Part shown: positions 22,011-33,255 of the stretch, piece by piece
Position numbering within the stretch: position 1 is the stretch's first letter
How the letters are laid out: each line of letters starts with the position of its first letter
Source of the DNA: Mugil cephalus
Lineage: Eukaryota > Chordata > Actinopteri > Mugiliformes > Mugilidae
Direction: 5' to 3'
NCBI RefSeq assembly: GCF_022458985.1
Contig: NC_061781.1
Span: 9,637,501-9,701,500 of the forward strand
DNA: 64,000 nt
The notes under the pieces: generated by a model
Seen by the model: the letters and a program-made list of their open reading frames with translations, nothing else
What the model was told of the DNA's origin: nothing
Database searches by the model: none
Translations under genes and position numbers: made by a program

Positions 22011-22779
22011 CTACGTTTACATGGGCAACATTATCTCAGACTGATATCTCTCTGATCCGTTAACTTTTACATGGACGCCAAACAAAACAACCGGATGAGA
22101 TATTACCAAAAAAAAAAAACTTCTTTAAAGTGGGAAAAGTGTTTCTGGATCATCATGAGTCTGGCTTAGATACTACAGAGGTCTGCAACATAATTAATGA
22201 CACAAAGAAGAACAAAAAACAAATATGAGAGACTTCCCCCTCACTATCCAACAGACTTAATTAAAACTTTATTAGTGTGAGACCATTCACATGATCAATA
22301 ACACTGTTCAACTATGTTCAGTATTTAACTCTTGCCTTTTATTTCTTTTCTTTTTTCTTAAGTGTAATCTATGCTGTAGAGTTTTGTTTTTTTGGCTTGT
22401 CCTTGTGCTTTTCTACAAGTGAGTAGAAAATTCTTCAAATTCCTTGTATGCACACACACACACACATGGCCAATAAAGCTGATTCTGGTACTGAATTAAT
22501 CATAGAGAAGCTGACAAAGACAGATCTACAAGGACCCACGTTTTGAATGGTGCTGTCCGTTTTGGATCTTAGTTGATCTCTTCAAACGAATAGTTTTTTA
22601 CTTCTTCAATGTTTCGGTCCCTTCTAGAAACCTGTCATCTGCTCACTGTAATGCTTTGCTACCGAGTAGATTGTAGTTGAATGTTTATACCACCCCCCTC
22701 TAAGACACGGGACTCTGCTCTGACCGAGGTGGTTACATGACACCTTTCTATAGGAATACTAGTATCCATGGAAACGTAG
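22011..22779. mobile_element. 769-bp element with inverted ends CTACGTTTACATGG
   Basis: It starts CTACGTTTACATGG (22011-22024) and ends CCATGGAAACGTAG (22766-22779), reverse complements with one mismatch. It has no transposase frame. The right end is only about 30 bases from the inferred 3' end of the fzd7 transcript. Confidence 0.65.
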
Positions 22780-22809
22780 TATCCGTACACAAATCACAGG
22801 AACCAACAC

Positions 22810-24422
22810 TTTACAAACTTTATCACTTTTATTCAAACTGTACACGTACAACAGGCTTATCTCATTAACAAACAAGTAAAAAAGACAAAAATGAGTACCC
22901 CCATAAATACAATTATGCCTTTAAAAATCAGAGTTTGTGTTGACTTGATGGTTTGCATATGTTCTGAAAAAACAACAACAACAACAACACACGAACGGTG
23001 ATATTCCTTCTGAAAACAACACAAACAAGTCAGTCTGGTATCTCTGACACCGGCAGATTTCAGCTGTTTTGAGACGGTAACCGATTGCTTTCCTTTTTTT
23101 TAACGTGATGGATGAACGTAGTGAAATGCTGACCTGTTTCCTAACTCAGTCCTATGTCAAAAAAAAAAGGTAACCAGCGTTGAGGTATGTTGAACATTCA
23201 CATCAGAAAACGGGCATTTCTTATATACAAACCGTTTAAAAGCACACTATGAAAATTTGTATGAATTTTTTGCGTTTATAATGTGTAGCGCCGACACAGT
23301 ATCAGAAATGAAATTGTCGGGTCCGTTATGCTGTGATTTGTCCCTCATTGCTGCAGTGTTCCCATTCATTATTTAAATATGGGACGTATGCAGAGAAAAT
23401 GTGCTATATGACAAAAGACAAAAGCTTCTGGCAAACACATGCTGACTGAGTCAGGACAAAAACATGTTTTCCTGCTTCCCCACAAGGGCTCCTACTGATT
23501 TCATTACTAGACTGCGATTCTCTCACTCTGTCCGAATGGTCAGCGAATGCAAGCAAGAAGAGAACAAATCCCTGGTTTATTTTTTTTTTCCACTATCGAT
23601 ACCGTCGTCAGCAAGTTTGTGGCACAATTAAGTAAAAACGCAATATCTCTGAAATCAGCCTGAATAAAATCATCGTTTTCTACACAAATTTAAAAACCAC
23701 TCTCCAAAGTAAAGGAACATCCTCAGTCCTGAAATTGTGTTATTTCAAAGATAAGAGCATTTAGTTGAGTTTCCCTTGTACCGTGATAAAGTTTGATGCT
23801 AACTCAAAAAATATAATTTATGAACTGGTGGATGCTTTGAGGTCGTGCGAATGTTCGGTTTCATCCATACACATGAAATATTTTGTTGTTGTAACCTTTT
23901 AAAAGTGAGGCGATTCTGTCCCGGAGACAGTCTCCGACTCTCCAGATAAAAAATATTGCCACCCTTGACCCCCCCGCCTGACATTTCTCCAACTTGGAAC
24001 ATCAAATATATGTGACCTATTTCCAGCTGCAGAGAAAATACAGGCAAGATTTGTGTAAGGCGAGACACTAGAATAATAACTCAAGAAAAACCCCTGAAAT
24101 GTTCAGTCTGCCTGTGGAAACCGTGTAACACTTTAGGTGAAATTACAAGGAAGTAAGGCAACTCGAGTTACACTGAGCACAATGCAGGCGTGAATGTGTA
24201 CCGTTGTACTGTGTGTGTGAAGCCTTGTTCCGCTGTATCCGAGATAAAATAACATTACAAGTCCAGAGCAACCATTTGCACTCCCGAGGATTAAATCTGG
24301 ATCATTGAAATGGTGCTTTGGATGCATTAAAAGCTTAAAAGTCTCTTTGATGGGGAATACAACAGTTGAGAGACCACACACAGAGACAAACAATGAGCTG
24401 TTGTGTCTCAGTAACCGAGTGG

Positions 24423-24459
<37 letters not shown>

Positions 24460-25374
24460 TCTCTTTAACTCTTGGTACCAGGTGGATCTCTGGTGTATCA
24501 GTCATTTGTTTTTAACACTAAGGATATCTGTGCAAACCAATACATAACTTCATTCACCTTCGGAGTGAACATTCAATATAGGAGAAAAAAAAATCATCAA
24601 TGTGAAATATGAAAAAAATTTAAAAACAAAAATGTTTAAACGTTAAAAAAAAAAAAAAAAAAAAAGGTCTATGTAACAGAAGTTTGGACTTGTGGGCAGC
24701 CACTTGGCACATAATGGTCAGGAGTTGATGAAATATTTCCAGCTATTATAACAGACGAGATTGTACTCTGCAAAAACTAACACGTGTATTAAAGCTTTTC
24801 AGTCTTGAGCTAAAAGCAGAGTACCTTCAACTGTACAAAGTATAGTCCAGCCTTCGCTTCACAGTCGCTGTGGCTGTGGCGGGGATCGAACCGTGTGGAC
24901 AGAGGGCCGCGCTGCTCGACTCAACAGTCTTTTCTGTTACTGTGTATTGTCCACTGACAAACTCTCAAACGAGCAAACAGAAAGTACATTCAAATTGTTA
25001 TATAAAGGATATAATTGATAATATGCAGGGAGTTTGTATATTAAAAGTTACTTCACCAATCTGGTGTTAAAAGTCCAGCATGGCCGTTAAAAACCAGTTC
25101 ATAATCCGATGATGTAAAAGTCAGGTCTGTGGGATTTCTGATGACAAAAAAAAAGACATATTGAAAATTCATCCAGCTTCTATGGAATACAGATAAAAGT
25201 TTGGTTGTGTTCAAAAGCCTGAATTGTTGCCACAACCTGGGAACACACACAAAAAAAAAGTCCGATCACAAAATACATCCAAAAGTATTAAAATGAAAGC
25301 TATTTGACCTCATTTTTCAGATTGTTATATATATCCATAACTCCGCAGCCTTGTACCTTTTAATCCTCCAAACT
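22810..25374 (-). other. fzd7: Probable fzd7 3' untranslated region
   Basis: It lies directly downstream of the fzd7 stop with no other gene. On the minus strand AATAAA-type signals occur at 23577-23582 and 22828-22833; the distal one would give an mRNA end near 22810. A long 3' UTR is usual for vertebrate FZD7. It contains a (GT)n run at 24426-24459 and a poly-A run (plus strand) near 24643-24665. The boundaries are inferred, not proven. Confidence 0.55.
24426..24459. repeat. (GT)n microsatellite
   Basis: About 17 uninterrupted GT units, inside the probable fzd7 3' untranslated region. Confidence 0.95.
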
Positions 25375-27081
25375 TCACACCGTTGTCTCTCCGTGGTTAC
25401 CGTTGCTAAGGCGCTTGTAGAACCTCCGCCATGATTGAAGAGTCTTCCCGGACCAGACCCAGAAACCGGAGGTGATCCCGACTATCATGGTCATCAGGTA
25501 TTTGATCATGAACACGGTGAAGTCCGGGGTCATGGGGGCGAAGTTGTGGGCCGGGCAGGGCACTGCGAAGCGCTTGCAGGTCTGCATGTGCCAGGTGCGC
25601 TCCCAGTGCTCCCTGAAGGCCTGCTCGTAGAAGTAACAGGCGATCACTATGGTGGCCGGCACCGTGTAGAGGACGCTGAACACGCCGATGCGCACCATCA
25701 GCTTCTCCAGCTTCTCCGTCTTGGTGCCGTCGTGCTTCATGATGGTGCGGATGCGGAAGAGCGACACGAAGCCGGCGAGGAGGAAGGAGGTGCCGATGAA
25801 AAGGTAGACGAACAGCGGGGCCAGGACGAAGCCGCGGAGCGCGTCCACGTTGAAGATCCCGACGAAGCACACCCCGGTCAGGACGTCCCCGTCCACCTGG
25901 CCCATGGCGAGGATGGTGATGGTTTTGATGGCCGGGACGGCCCACGCGGCCAGGTGGAAGTACTGGGAGTTGGCCTCGATCGCCTCGTGACCCCATTTCA
26001 TCCCGGCGGAGAGGAACCACGTCAGGGACAGGATCACCCACCAGATGGAGCTGGCCATGCCGAAAAAGTACAACACCATGAAGAGGATGGTGCAGCCCTC
26101 CTTTTTGGTCCCCTGAGCCACAGTCCTGTAGCCCTCCGGCTTGAATTTATCCACGCAAACCACTTTGTCCTCCAGGAAAAACCCGGCGGCGTAGGCTACG
26201 GCCACCATGAAGTAACAGCCCGATAAGAAGATGATGGGCCGCTCGGGGTATCGGAACCGCCTCATGTCCACCAGATACGTGAGCACCGTGAATAAGGTGC
26301 TCACGCAGCACAGGATGGCCCAGATGCCAACCCACAGCCGGCCGAATTTCACCTCGTCCTCTCGGAAGTACATGATCCCGGTGGGCTTGGTGGGCTCGCA
26401 CGGGGCTCCGCAGTCCTTGACCCCCATGAATTTGTAGCCGAGGTAGGGGGGCACCTCCAGCTGCAGAGGGCAGGAGAACTGGTGGTACGGGCCGTGTTGC
26501 GGCGGGCGTGGGTTCGGCCTGGGTATGTTGGGGGGGAGGGTCACGATGTCGGGGACGTAGGGGGCAGAAGGATCGTCCGGGCTGGCGGGTTCCGACGTGT
26601 TCTGGCCGACGCAGATCTCTCCGGCTCCGTGGACGGGGAAAGCCTCGCAGCGGAGCCGCTCCGGCCACTGGAAGCCGAATTTATTCATCAGGGCTTCACA
26701 TCCCTGGCGCGCACGCTCGCACAGGGACCGACACGGGGGGATGGCCTGCTCCAGCACGGTGCACACGGGCGCGTACATGGAGCAGAGGAAGAACTTGAGG
26801 TCCGCGGAGCACTGGACCTTCACCAGCGGGTAGAACTGGTGCACCTCGAGTCCGGCGTCCTCCTGGTTGGTGTGGCCCAGGAGGTTCGGCATGATGGTCT
26901 GGTTGTAGGCGATGTCGGTGCACAGCGGGATGGAGATGGGCTGGCAAAACCCGTGTTCCGGCACCGATATCCCACTCTCGCTGTTGTAGTGCTGAGCAGA
27001 AGTGGTTGAGAGAGCCAGCCCGCACAGCAGCCACATGATCCGCAGCAACACGGAGCCAGTGGTGAACCTGGCCGCCGCCAT
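25375..27081 (-). CDS. fzd7: Frizzled-7 Wnt receptor, single exon
   Basis: Seven-pass plasma-membrane receptor for Wnt ligands, acting through Dishevelled in canonical and planar-polarity signalling. The frame is 568 residues (human FZD7 has 574) from the ATG at 27081; an upstream in-frame GTG at 27192 is not credible. Residues 1-30 are a signal peptide ([20 protein letters not shown]). A cysteine-rich Wnt-binding domain runs from about 41 to 160, starting CQPISIPLC and including [20 protein letters not shown] and [16 protein letters not shown] Pro-rich linker follows, then seven membrane helices from about 245 ([19 protein letters not shown]). The tail has the Dishevelled-binding motif KTLQSW at 546-551 and the PDZ ligand ETTV at the end. 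The absence of introns is normal for this subfamily. The tail [16 protein letters not shown] fits FZD7 better than FZD1 or FZD2. Teleosts often have two fzd7 paralogues; which one this is cannot be told here. Confidence 0.97.
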   Translation of the reverse strand: MAAARFTTGSVLLRIMWLLCGLALSTTSAQHYNSESGISVPEHGFCQPISIPLCTDIAYNQTIMPNLLGHTNQEDAGLEVHQFYPLVKVQCSADLKFFLCSMYAPVCTVLEQAIPPCRSLCERARQGCEALMNKFGFQWPERLRCEAFPVHGAGEICVGQNTSEPASPDDPSAPYVPDIVTLPPNIPRPNPRPPQHGPYHQFSCPLQLEVPPYLGYKFMGVKDCGAPCEPTKPTGIMYFREDEVKFGRLWVGIWAILCCVSTLFTVLTYLVDMRRFRYPERPIIFLSGCYFMVAVAYAAGFFLEDKVVCVDKFKPEGYRTVAQGTKKEGCTILFMVLYFFGMASSIWWVILSLTWFLSAGMKWGHEAIEANSQYFHLAAWAVPAIKTITILAMGQVDGDVLTGVCFVGIFNVDALRGFVLAPLFVYLFIGTSFLLAGFVSLFRIRTIMKHDGTKTEKLEKLMVRIGVFSVLYTVPATIVIACYFYEQAFREHWERTWHMQTCKRFAVPCPAHNFAPMTPDFTVFMIKYLMTMIVGITSGFWVWSGKTLQSWRRFYKRLSNGNHGETTV

Positions 27082-27113
27082 AGTTGAGGAGGAGGGGGGG
27101 AGGGAAGGAAAAA

Positions 27114-27120
27114 CTTTGAT
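27114..27120 (+). promoter_or_regulatory. TCF/LEF-like site in the fzd7 5' region
   Basis: CTTTGAT matches the CTTTGWW core bound by TCF/LEF factors and lies 33 bases upstream of the fzd7 start codon, probably in the 5' untranslated region. A 7-base match is expected often by chance. Confidence 0.25.
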
Positions 27121-27653
27121 CCAAGTAGGGCGAGTTAAAAACGGCTGAAAAGTAGAAGAAAAAATCAATAATTGTCCAAATTCACAGCACACAGTTCAAA
27201 TGGGTTGAGTTGCAGCGGCTGTACTCGACTTTCTCTCGTCTTTTACCTAGATAAATCCAAGTGAAACGTTCGTCGTGTCATGACTTCTTAATGGTCTTTG
27301 TAAGTGACTCCAAGCAGTCCACTCTCACTCCCAATGCGCCGTAAAGAACACTTAAAAGTACCGTTTTCTCTTAAAAAAAACCCCACAAACAAGTCCGAAT
27401 CACTCTGCCGGCTTAAACACTTACGCGTCGCGCAAAACAGCAAACACTAAAGACGCTAAAGGTTTATATTTCCATTGTTTTCGACTTTTCTCTGCGCTGA
27501 GCGTCGGTTCACATGCTGGGCGTTTGGGAGTCCAGAAGCTCGCTCTCCTCACTCCGTGCAGATTCCACCGGTTTCCAGGCACCCCTTCCATTCACAAGAC
27601 CCCCCTCCTCCCGACAGAGAGCAGGGCGCCTTGAAACCGGTGCCGCGTCTCAG

Positions 27654-27697
27654 CCAATCGCAGCGTTTGTTTTCCTACAGGACTCGTTCTTGATTGG
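27654..27697. promoter_or_regulatory. Pair of CCAAT boxes upstream of fzd7
   Basis: CCAAT at 27654-27658 (in CAGCCAATCGCAG) and ATTGG at 27693-27697 (in TGATTGGTC) are 35 bases apart, in opposite orientation, about 575-615 bp upstream of the start codon. This spacing is common in NF-Y-bound promoters. The transcription start site itself is not identified. Confidence 0.4.
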
Positions 27698-27699
27698 TC

Positions 27700-30600
27700 T
27701 TTACTCCCCCACCGCAGGAAAATATGTTACAGTAATTACATTACACCAGAGATTTTACCTAAATAATCAATTCTCCTGGTTAGACTTTCAAAACGTTTAA
27801 CACTAGTTGAGTCTTTGAGAGCACTTAAGATGCTTAGATGGTGGAGGAAGTGTACTTGACCACTTCTTGTGCATTTTTTGATCCCAAAACACAAATGTGA
27901 ATTAAATGATTGCTGGGCATGCATTTATTGATAATGAAAATAAAAAAAAATATGCTATATATATATACATACACACACACACAACTGATTTAATTTAATT
28001 TAATGGTATTTCTTTCCAAACACAGTAATACTTTTTTTTTTTTTTTTTTTTGCGTGCAGGGCATTATATTCTTTAATGGAAAAGACTAACTAAGAACCAA
28101 CACTTATTACTTTGCCACTTAATCGTCTTGCATATTCTTCACAATCACGTCATTTTTGCATATTTTTTCTCTGTTCTCAACAGAAAGTTGTCTCTACACC
28201 ATCCGAGGGCGCAGCTGTGAGTTCTCTCCATCTCCTGTAAGACTCTTAACACACAGCCACTCACTGTGTGTAGGACATGTAAACACTCTGCAGCACAGTG
28301 AGTAAACCATGAAAAAACCTTCACGAAACCCAAATGGATTTCAGCGTCTTAACCGCCCAACCACAGAAAGAACCTGTTGCCGTTTAAGTGTTTCACTGAG
28401 CTCGGATGCAGCTCTTGAGCCGATATTTGTCATTGCCGGGATTAAGAGGAGTCAAAGCAGAAGTAATTTAGGCTGGCAGCGTGATCGATCTGCCAAAGGC
28501 AACCGAGTGTGGGAGGTGAAGGCGGTTCCCGGTGGCCTTTGCTGCATTTGGTGTGTTCCTACCCCGAGTGGGATAAAAGAGGGTGGGGGTAGGCTGCAGT
28601 GGGGGAAGGGACAGGAAGAAGAGAGGAGGTCGAAGAGGGCAGGGGGAGAAGGAAAAAGGAGACAGAGCAGGAAGAGAAGTTGAACCAAAAGGAAAAGTCA
28701 AAAGAGTTCTCTGTTTTAATCTGGGCTTCAAAAAAGTAGTTACGTATATAAAACATGTCTTACATGGATTTCTGACTGACCAGTCAATGTAAAAATATCA
28801 TTCTAGACAGTGAACTATAATGAGAGAGGCAACTTTGTCTCATATAACAACTTAGAAAATCAGAATTACTTCGGTTTTCTTAAATGAATCTCCCAAAGGC
28901 TCCACTCATTCAACTGTGATCTCCTCAAATACGTCTCATTCAGAGCGCTGAATGAACTGAGATCGGGGGCCACTGCTATGGTCGTAACAAAGACAAAGAA
29001 AATTCAACACAGCACGGTTCTCAGCTCTTTGCACTGGCGCATTAGTCATAGAGTTTTAAATAGGACTACTTAAATACTAACCTCCTAAAAAAGGTTTTGG
29101 GTCGGAGAACATCTATGGCCGTTTGAACCTGCTCGGTTTGTCTTTTCGCAGTCTACTTGCCAGAGTATAACCTAAACATGATGAAGCACCATTTATCTAC
29201 GCTGGAGCAGACCTCGAGCAAGTGTGCTTGCTTCAGCTTTAAAATGCCATCTGCTCTCCACCGCATTTTTTTACGTAGCAGTAACCACCATTTCTCTTCC
29301 TTTATTTCTCTTTTATTTTAATGTATTGTTGCATTTATCATATAAAGTGTTTGTATATTTTATATTTTACAGTGATTCAGGATCAGTGTGTAAGGCTGTA
29401 TTTGTATATAACATTGGTTAACCCTGTAATCTCAGGGTGTTACTCATCTCTGGCCCAGTGCATTCTGGGACAGGGTCCAATCTCTCCTAATTCTAACAGA
29501 AATCAAAAAATAATTCAAGGATGTTTTGAGTGTTCGCATAAGTGAGCTGCCTGATGACTTGTAGCCTACTACATTTCACCGTCTTATCTTTCCGCCCGTG
29601 TTTCCCCATCTGTTTTGTGTAAATACATTTTAAAAGATGAAGCTCTTTTTATTGTTTTCTCAATGAGAGAGCGAGCAAACCATGTGTGAACCAGTCACGC
29701 TGACCTACTATTCATCACGCCCATCGATAACTGAAAAGGCAGCAAGTGTATTGATGAGAGAAAGACACGTGTTCAGTGTCGCCTGTAATGCTTTAATGCC
29801 AAATAACCAGACCTCTCGATGGCCACAGTAAGGATCAGTAACTGTTAACAAATGTTAAGAAAAGACATGGTGACTACATAGAAACGTGAGATGAGAGAAA
29901 TACTAACACCATTGCTGGGGATTCAGTCGGTGCTTCTAGTGAGCAGATTGGTTTCACTGGTTGCGCTGAGCCTCGGTGTATGGCGCTGATGGGCAGCTGT
30001 GTGATAATTAAGGACTGCCGCCATTAAAGATATTGATCTGGACTCTGAAATATCACTAGTGCACTAAGATTTCTCTGGAGAGTATTTGTCAAATACCATC
30101 TGATCAGTGTTAACAGCTCCCAGGCGCTTGGTTAATGGATGAATAGATGATTTGTATTTTTTCAGTGGAGTCAGGCCGGAAGGATTCTGATGAATGAGAT
30201 TCTCTGGGAATCAATTGACAGGCACAAACAAGTGTGTCTCATTAATTACATTGCATTTAGTGTATTCTAACATTTGTCTGTACCTTAAATTTGATGACAA
30301 TATAGAAGCAAATCTAAGTATTATTAATATGTAAATTAGTCCCCTGGTTGTATTTCTTTGTTCTCTATATTTCTGAAGAAATATATTTAAAAAGAAAACT
30401 GATACAAATGCTGCATTAACTTGTATCAATTAAGTGTGTTTTATTGTTATTATGATTTTGAAACCCGTTCCTAATACTAGATTCATTATTGTCTACATAT
30501 TTAACATATTAGCTTTTGTGTGTCATTTTTGTGGATCCATTTCTACAGAAGCAGTTTAGTTTCTCTTTTTAATTGTGACTTTGTGTTAACATTAATGAAT

Positions 30601-32030
30601 AGCATTGAAAAAGTATGCATGCATTACCTTTAATATTATAAAAATGTTCCTTCAGATTTATTTTTGTGAAATTACCAGGTTTGTTTTATTTTTCACTTTT
30701 GTCATTTTCCAATAGGCAATTTGCCTTTGTTACGATTGTATGCAGGATCCCAAAATTGACATTGTGTAGTTAATACAGCCTGAGGGTGCTCTTCTGTTTG
30801 TCCACTGTCTGAAAATAACTCATTCCTCCGGTTATGAAGCACATGCCTCTGAATAATGACAAACACAAGTAGATCAATATATAACGATATACTTTGTCAC
30901 TGACAGAAACCTCTCATAACATTTAACGCTGTTAATTGAAATACATATTAAAGTGAATATAAACACATAATATAAAGTAATTTTCAAATTTGAGAAAACC
31001 CTAAAACCTTAATTGAAGAAAATCTGATTTCACACAAGACCCTAATGATTTTGGTTGAGGGCCACAGGCCGCTAATTGAAGACCACTGACTCAGAGGATG
31101 AGTGATCATAATTTGAGGCTGTCACGCAAATAGTTTGTTGGAGAATGATGGGAAAAGCTCTTAAACCAGACTGGCCATAGCGGTCCGTGCTGTGAATGAC
31201 ATTCCCCAAGTCTACACGCAGACATAAACATGTGAAAACATAGACTTTGTACAAATTTGCAAGTAGTTGTGGCAGGATTATGGTTCTGCCTCACTCTCTC
31301 TTTCTCCCTGTGGTGTTAAACTCAGCAGTTAGTAGCCACAGCAGGTCATACGGGACACACTACATCACGTCTAACTGTAGCTGTTTGTTTGTGTGTGTGC
31401 GTATGTTTATGGATAGTGTCTGCAGCGGTCAAGCAGATGTGGGGAGTCCAGCAGGTTTCCAGACAGTCAGCCACTGTTTGAACTTACAGTCTGCTGCAGC
31501 TGGACTTCGGATGGAAAGGGGGGAGGAAGGAGAAGGAGTTAGAAAAACAACAACTTAATGCAGAGTCGATTGAAATGACATATACACAACAACAACAACA
31601 GCAGCAAAATCTGATGCGTTGCAATGTGCTTGCTCGGTTCAAGTGTGACCGCTATGCAAGGTATTTGAGGTACCACATGAAACTCAATACTGAACAACTA
31701 TTTAAGTGTTGAGCTGAGGTGGAAAAACACCGTGGTCTGAGGAGGTTTTCAGATTTGAGGACAGCTTACGGGACATGTTGTTTGACCGCATTTGGCTAAC
31801 AACTGAGTTTCATGTATTATATATTTTCAGGTCCCTACTATGAGGTTATGTTACTATAAAACAACCAAGCATTATATGTTCTTACTTTTTACCGATACTC
31901 AATCAATATTCATCAGAATATGAGTTTGGTAACACAGCGTTTGGAATTCATTATTGAGCATTTTAAAACTGATTCAGAGACAAAAAATGTCCCTCTATAT
32001 GCATATGGATAGTCCAAAGCCAATCAGTCA
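27700..32030. other. Intergenic region, no gene seen
   Basis: About 4.3 kb upstream of fzd7 with no recognisable coding exon on either strand. It holds a TA/CA run near 27957-27983, a T run near 28031-28051, and a purine-rich stretch near 28575-28700. The latter generates spurious basic open frames. Enhancers could be here but cannot be recognised from one sequence. Confidence 0.55.
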
Positions 32031-32039
32031 TTTTGTTGT

Positions 32040-32480
32040 AAAAAGAGCTGTGACTGGGCCACTTGGCAGTAGCGTGTTTCTGCTTTAGTTTCTCCAATTG
32101 CTTTTCCATCTCTGCAATTTTCTAATTGATTATTTTGGATCAACAAAATAGTACAGAATCCTTTGTAAGGGAGGGTTAGGAGGGGGGTTAGGAGATACAG
32201 ACATTTAAATGACTCGTGTTCAGTGAAATTTCTGCAAAATTTGCTCAAATTTTCCACATAGGTTTCAGTCACCATTGTTGAAAGTGAAGCACAACGTAGA
32301 AAAAAATTAACCTGACTGAAAAAGATACGACTAGCGTTTGGATGGCGTTGTTACAGAGCGAGCCAGACTGACAAGCTCACAAGTATAAATAACTCGGACA
32401 GGCGAAGGCTACGTACATAGGTTACGGCGCCTGGGTCCCACAGTACTCGTGTACCACTGTCACACTGAAAATAATGCGTT
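32040..32480. repeat. Harbinger-like non-autonomous element remnant, copy 1
   Basis: Contains CCAATTGCTTTTCCATCTCT, ATTTTGGATCAACA and GGTTACGGCGCCTG motifs. These correspond to CAGCTGCTTCTCCATTTCCG, GTTTCGGATCAATA and GGTGACGCCGCCTA at 37860-38015. The same order in the two copies shows a common element. Assignment to the PIF/Harbinger group is from memory of similar fish repeats. Confidence 0.5.
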
Positions 32481-32489
32481 GCTGTGGGA

Positions 32490-33255
32490 TTTTTTGACCA
32501 GTATCGACCCGCCTTAGTGGGCTAAGGGCCTCTTTTTTTCCCTTCCCTCTTATACGTCATCGTGTTGACAACGTCATCATTACGCATTTAAGTGCACCGG
32601 AACACTGCGAGGTAAACAATGGACAGCATAGATGTCAACCAGTCGAATGTTAGTGTTGTTGTTTCATGCATTGCAATTTTGCAAAGTTTACAAACTCGGC
32701 AGACTGAAAAATGTCCGAGAGCTGTTATGACCGATTAAAAAAGATGTGCCATGCCGCTATGCAAGCTGTATATAAACACAGTTCAGCATGTGCAGTTCAC
32801 ATCAGAATTCCCCGATCAGTGGGATTTCCCGAGCATGACATAGAGCTAATTCATGTATGCACTTCCATTAAAGATTGTGTAGGTGCACATTCGATTTGTT
32901 TGATTGAAAAAAGTGGAAAAAAAAAATCTCTGCCCTTCAGAGATTGATCAGGAAGACGGATCCCATTCGAGTGGACTAAAACTTTGCTCTGTTTTGAGAT
33001 CTGATTGAGCAGCTCTTGCAGCCCTGACAAAATCAGGATGGGACAAGCAGGTACACCAGCGTCATCTGATAAGTTAGCAGGTTGACGCAGGACGTGTTTC
33101 ACACGTGGAGACAAGCCGAGACGCTAAATTCTTGGCTCGCTCGAAGGGTCATTTGAGCCGTGAGGAAATGTGGCGACCATTTCACACTGTTGAAAAGACC
33201 TGCGATGACCCAGGACAACGCAGGATTTTCGTGCAGTGTGAAAGGGGCCTAAAAG
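32490..33255. mobile_element. Probable non-autonomous DNA element
   Basis: The left part has GACCAGTATCGACCCGCC. The right part ends in CAGGATTTTCGTGCAGTGTG followed by AAAGGGGCC. These resemble the motifs of the fragment at 3490-3620. The interior has no transposase frame. The exact ends were not resolved. Confidence 0.45.

Noticed and set aside
25406-27124. Several long GC-rich open frames on both strands overlapping fzd7 (for example 263 codons on the plus strand at 25435-26226)
   Set aside because: They are shadows of the fzd7 coding frame. Their composition (Arg/Gly/His/Pro-rich) reflects codon bias and there is no domain.
32711-32947. 78-codon plus-strand frame as a small gene
   Set aside because: It lies within a probable non-autonomous DNA element, with no similarity or splice evidence.
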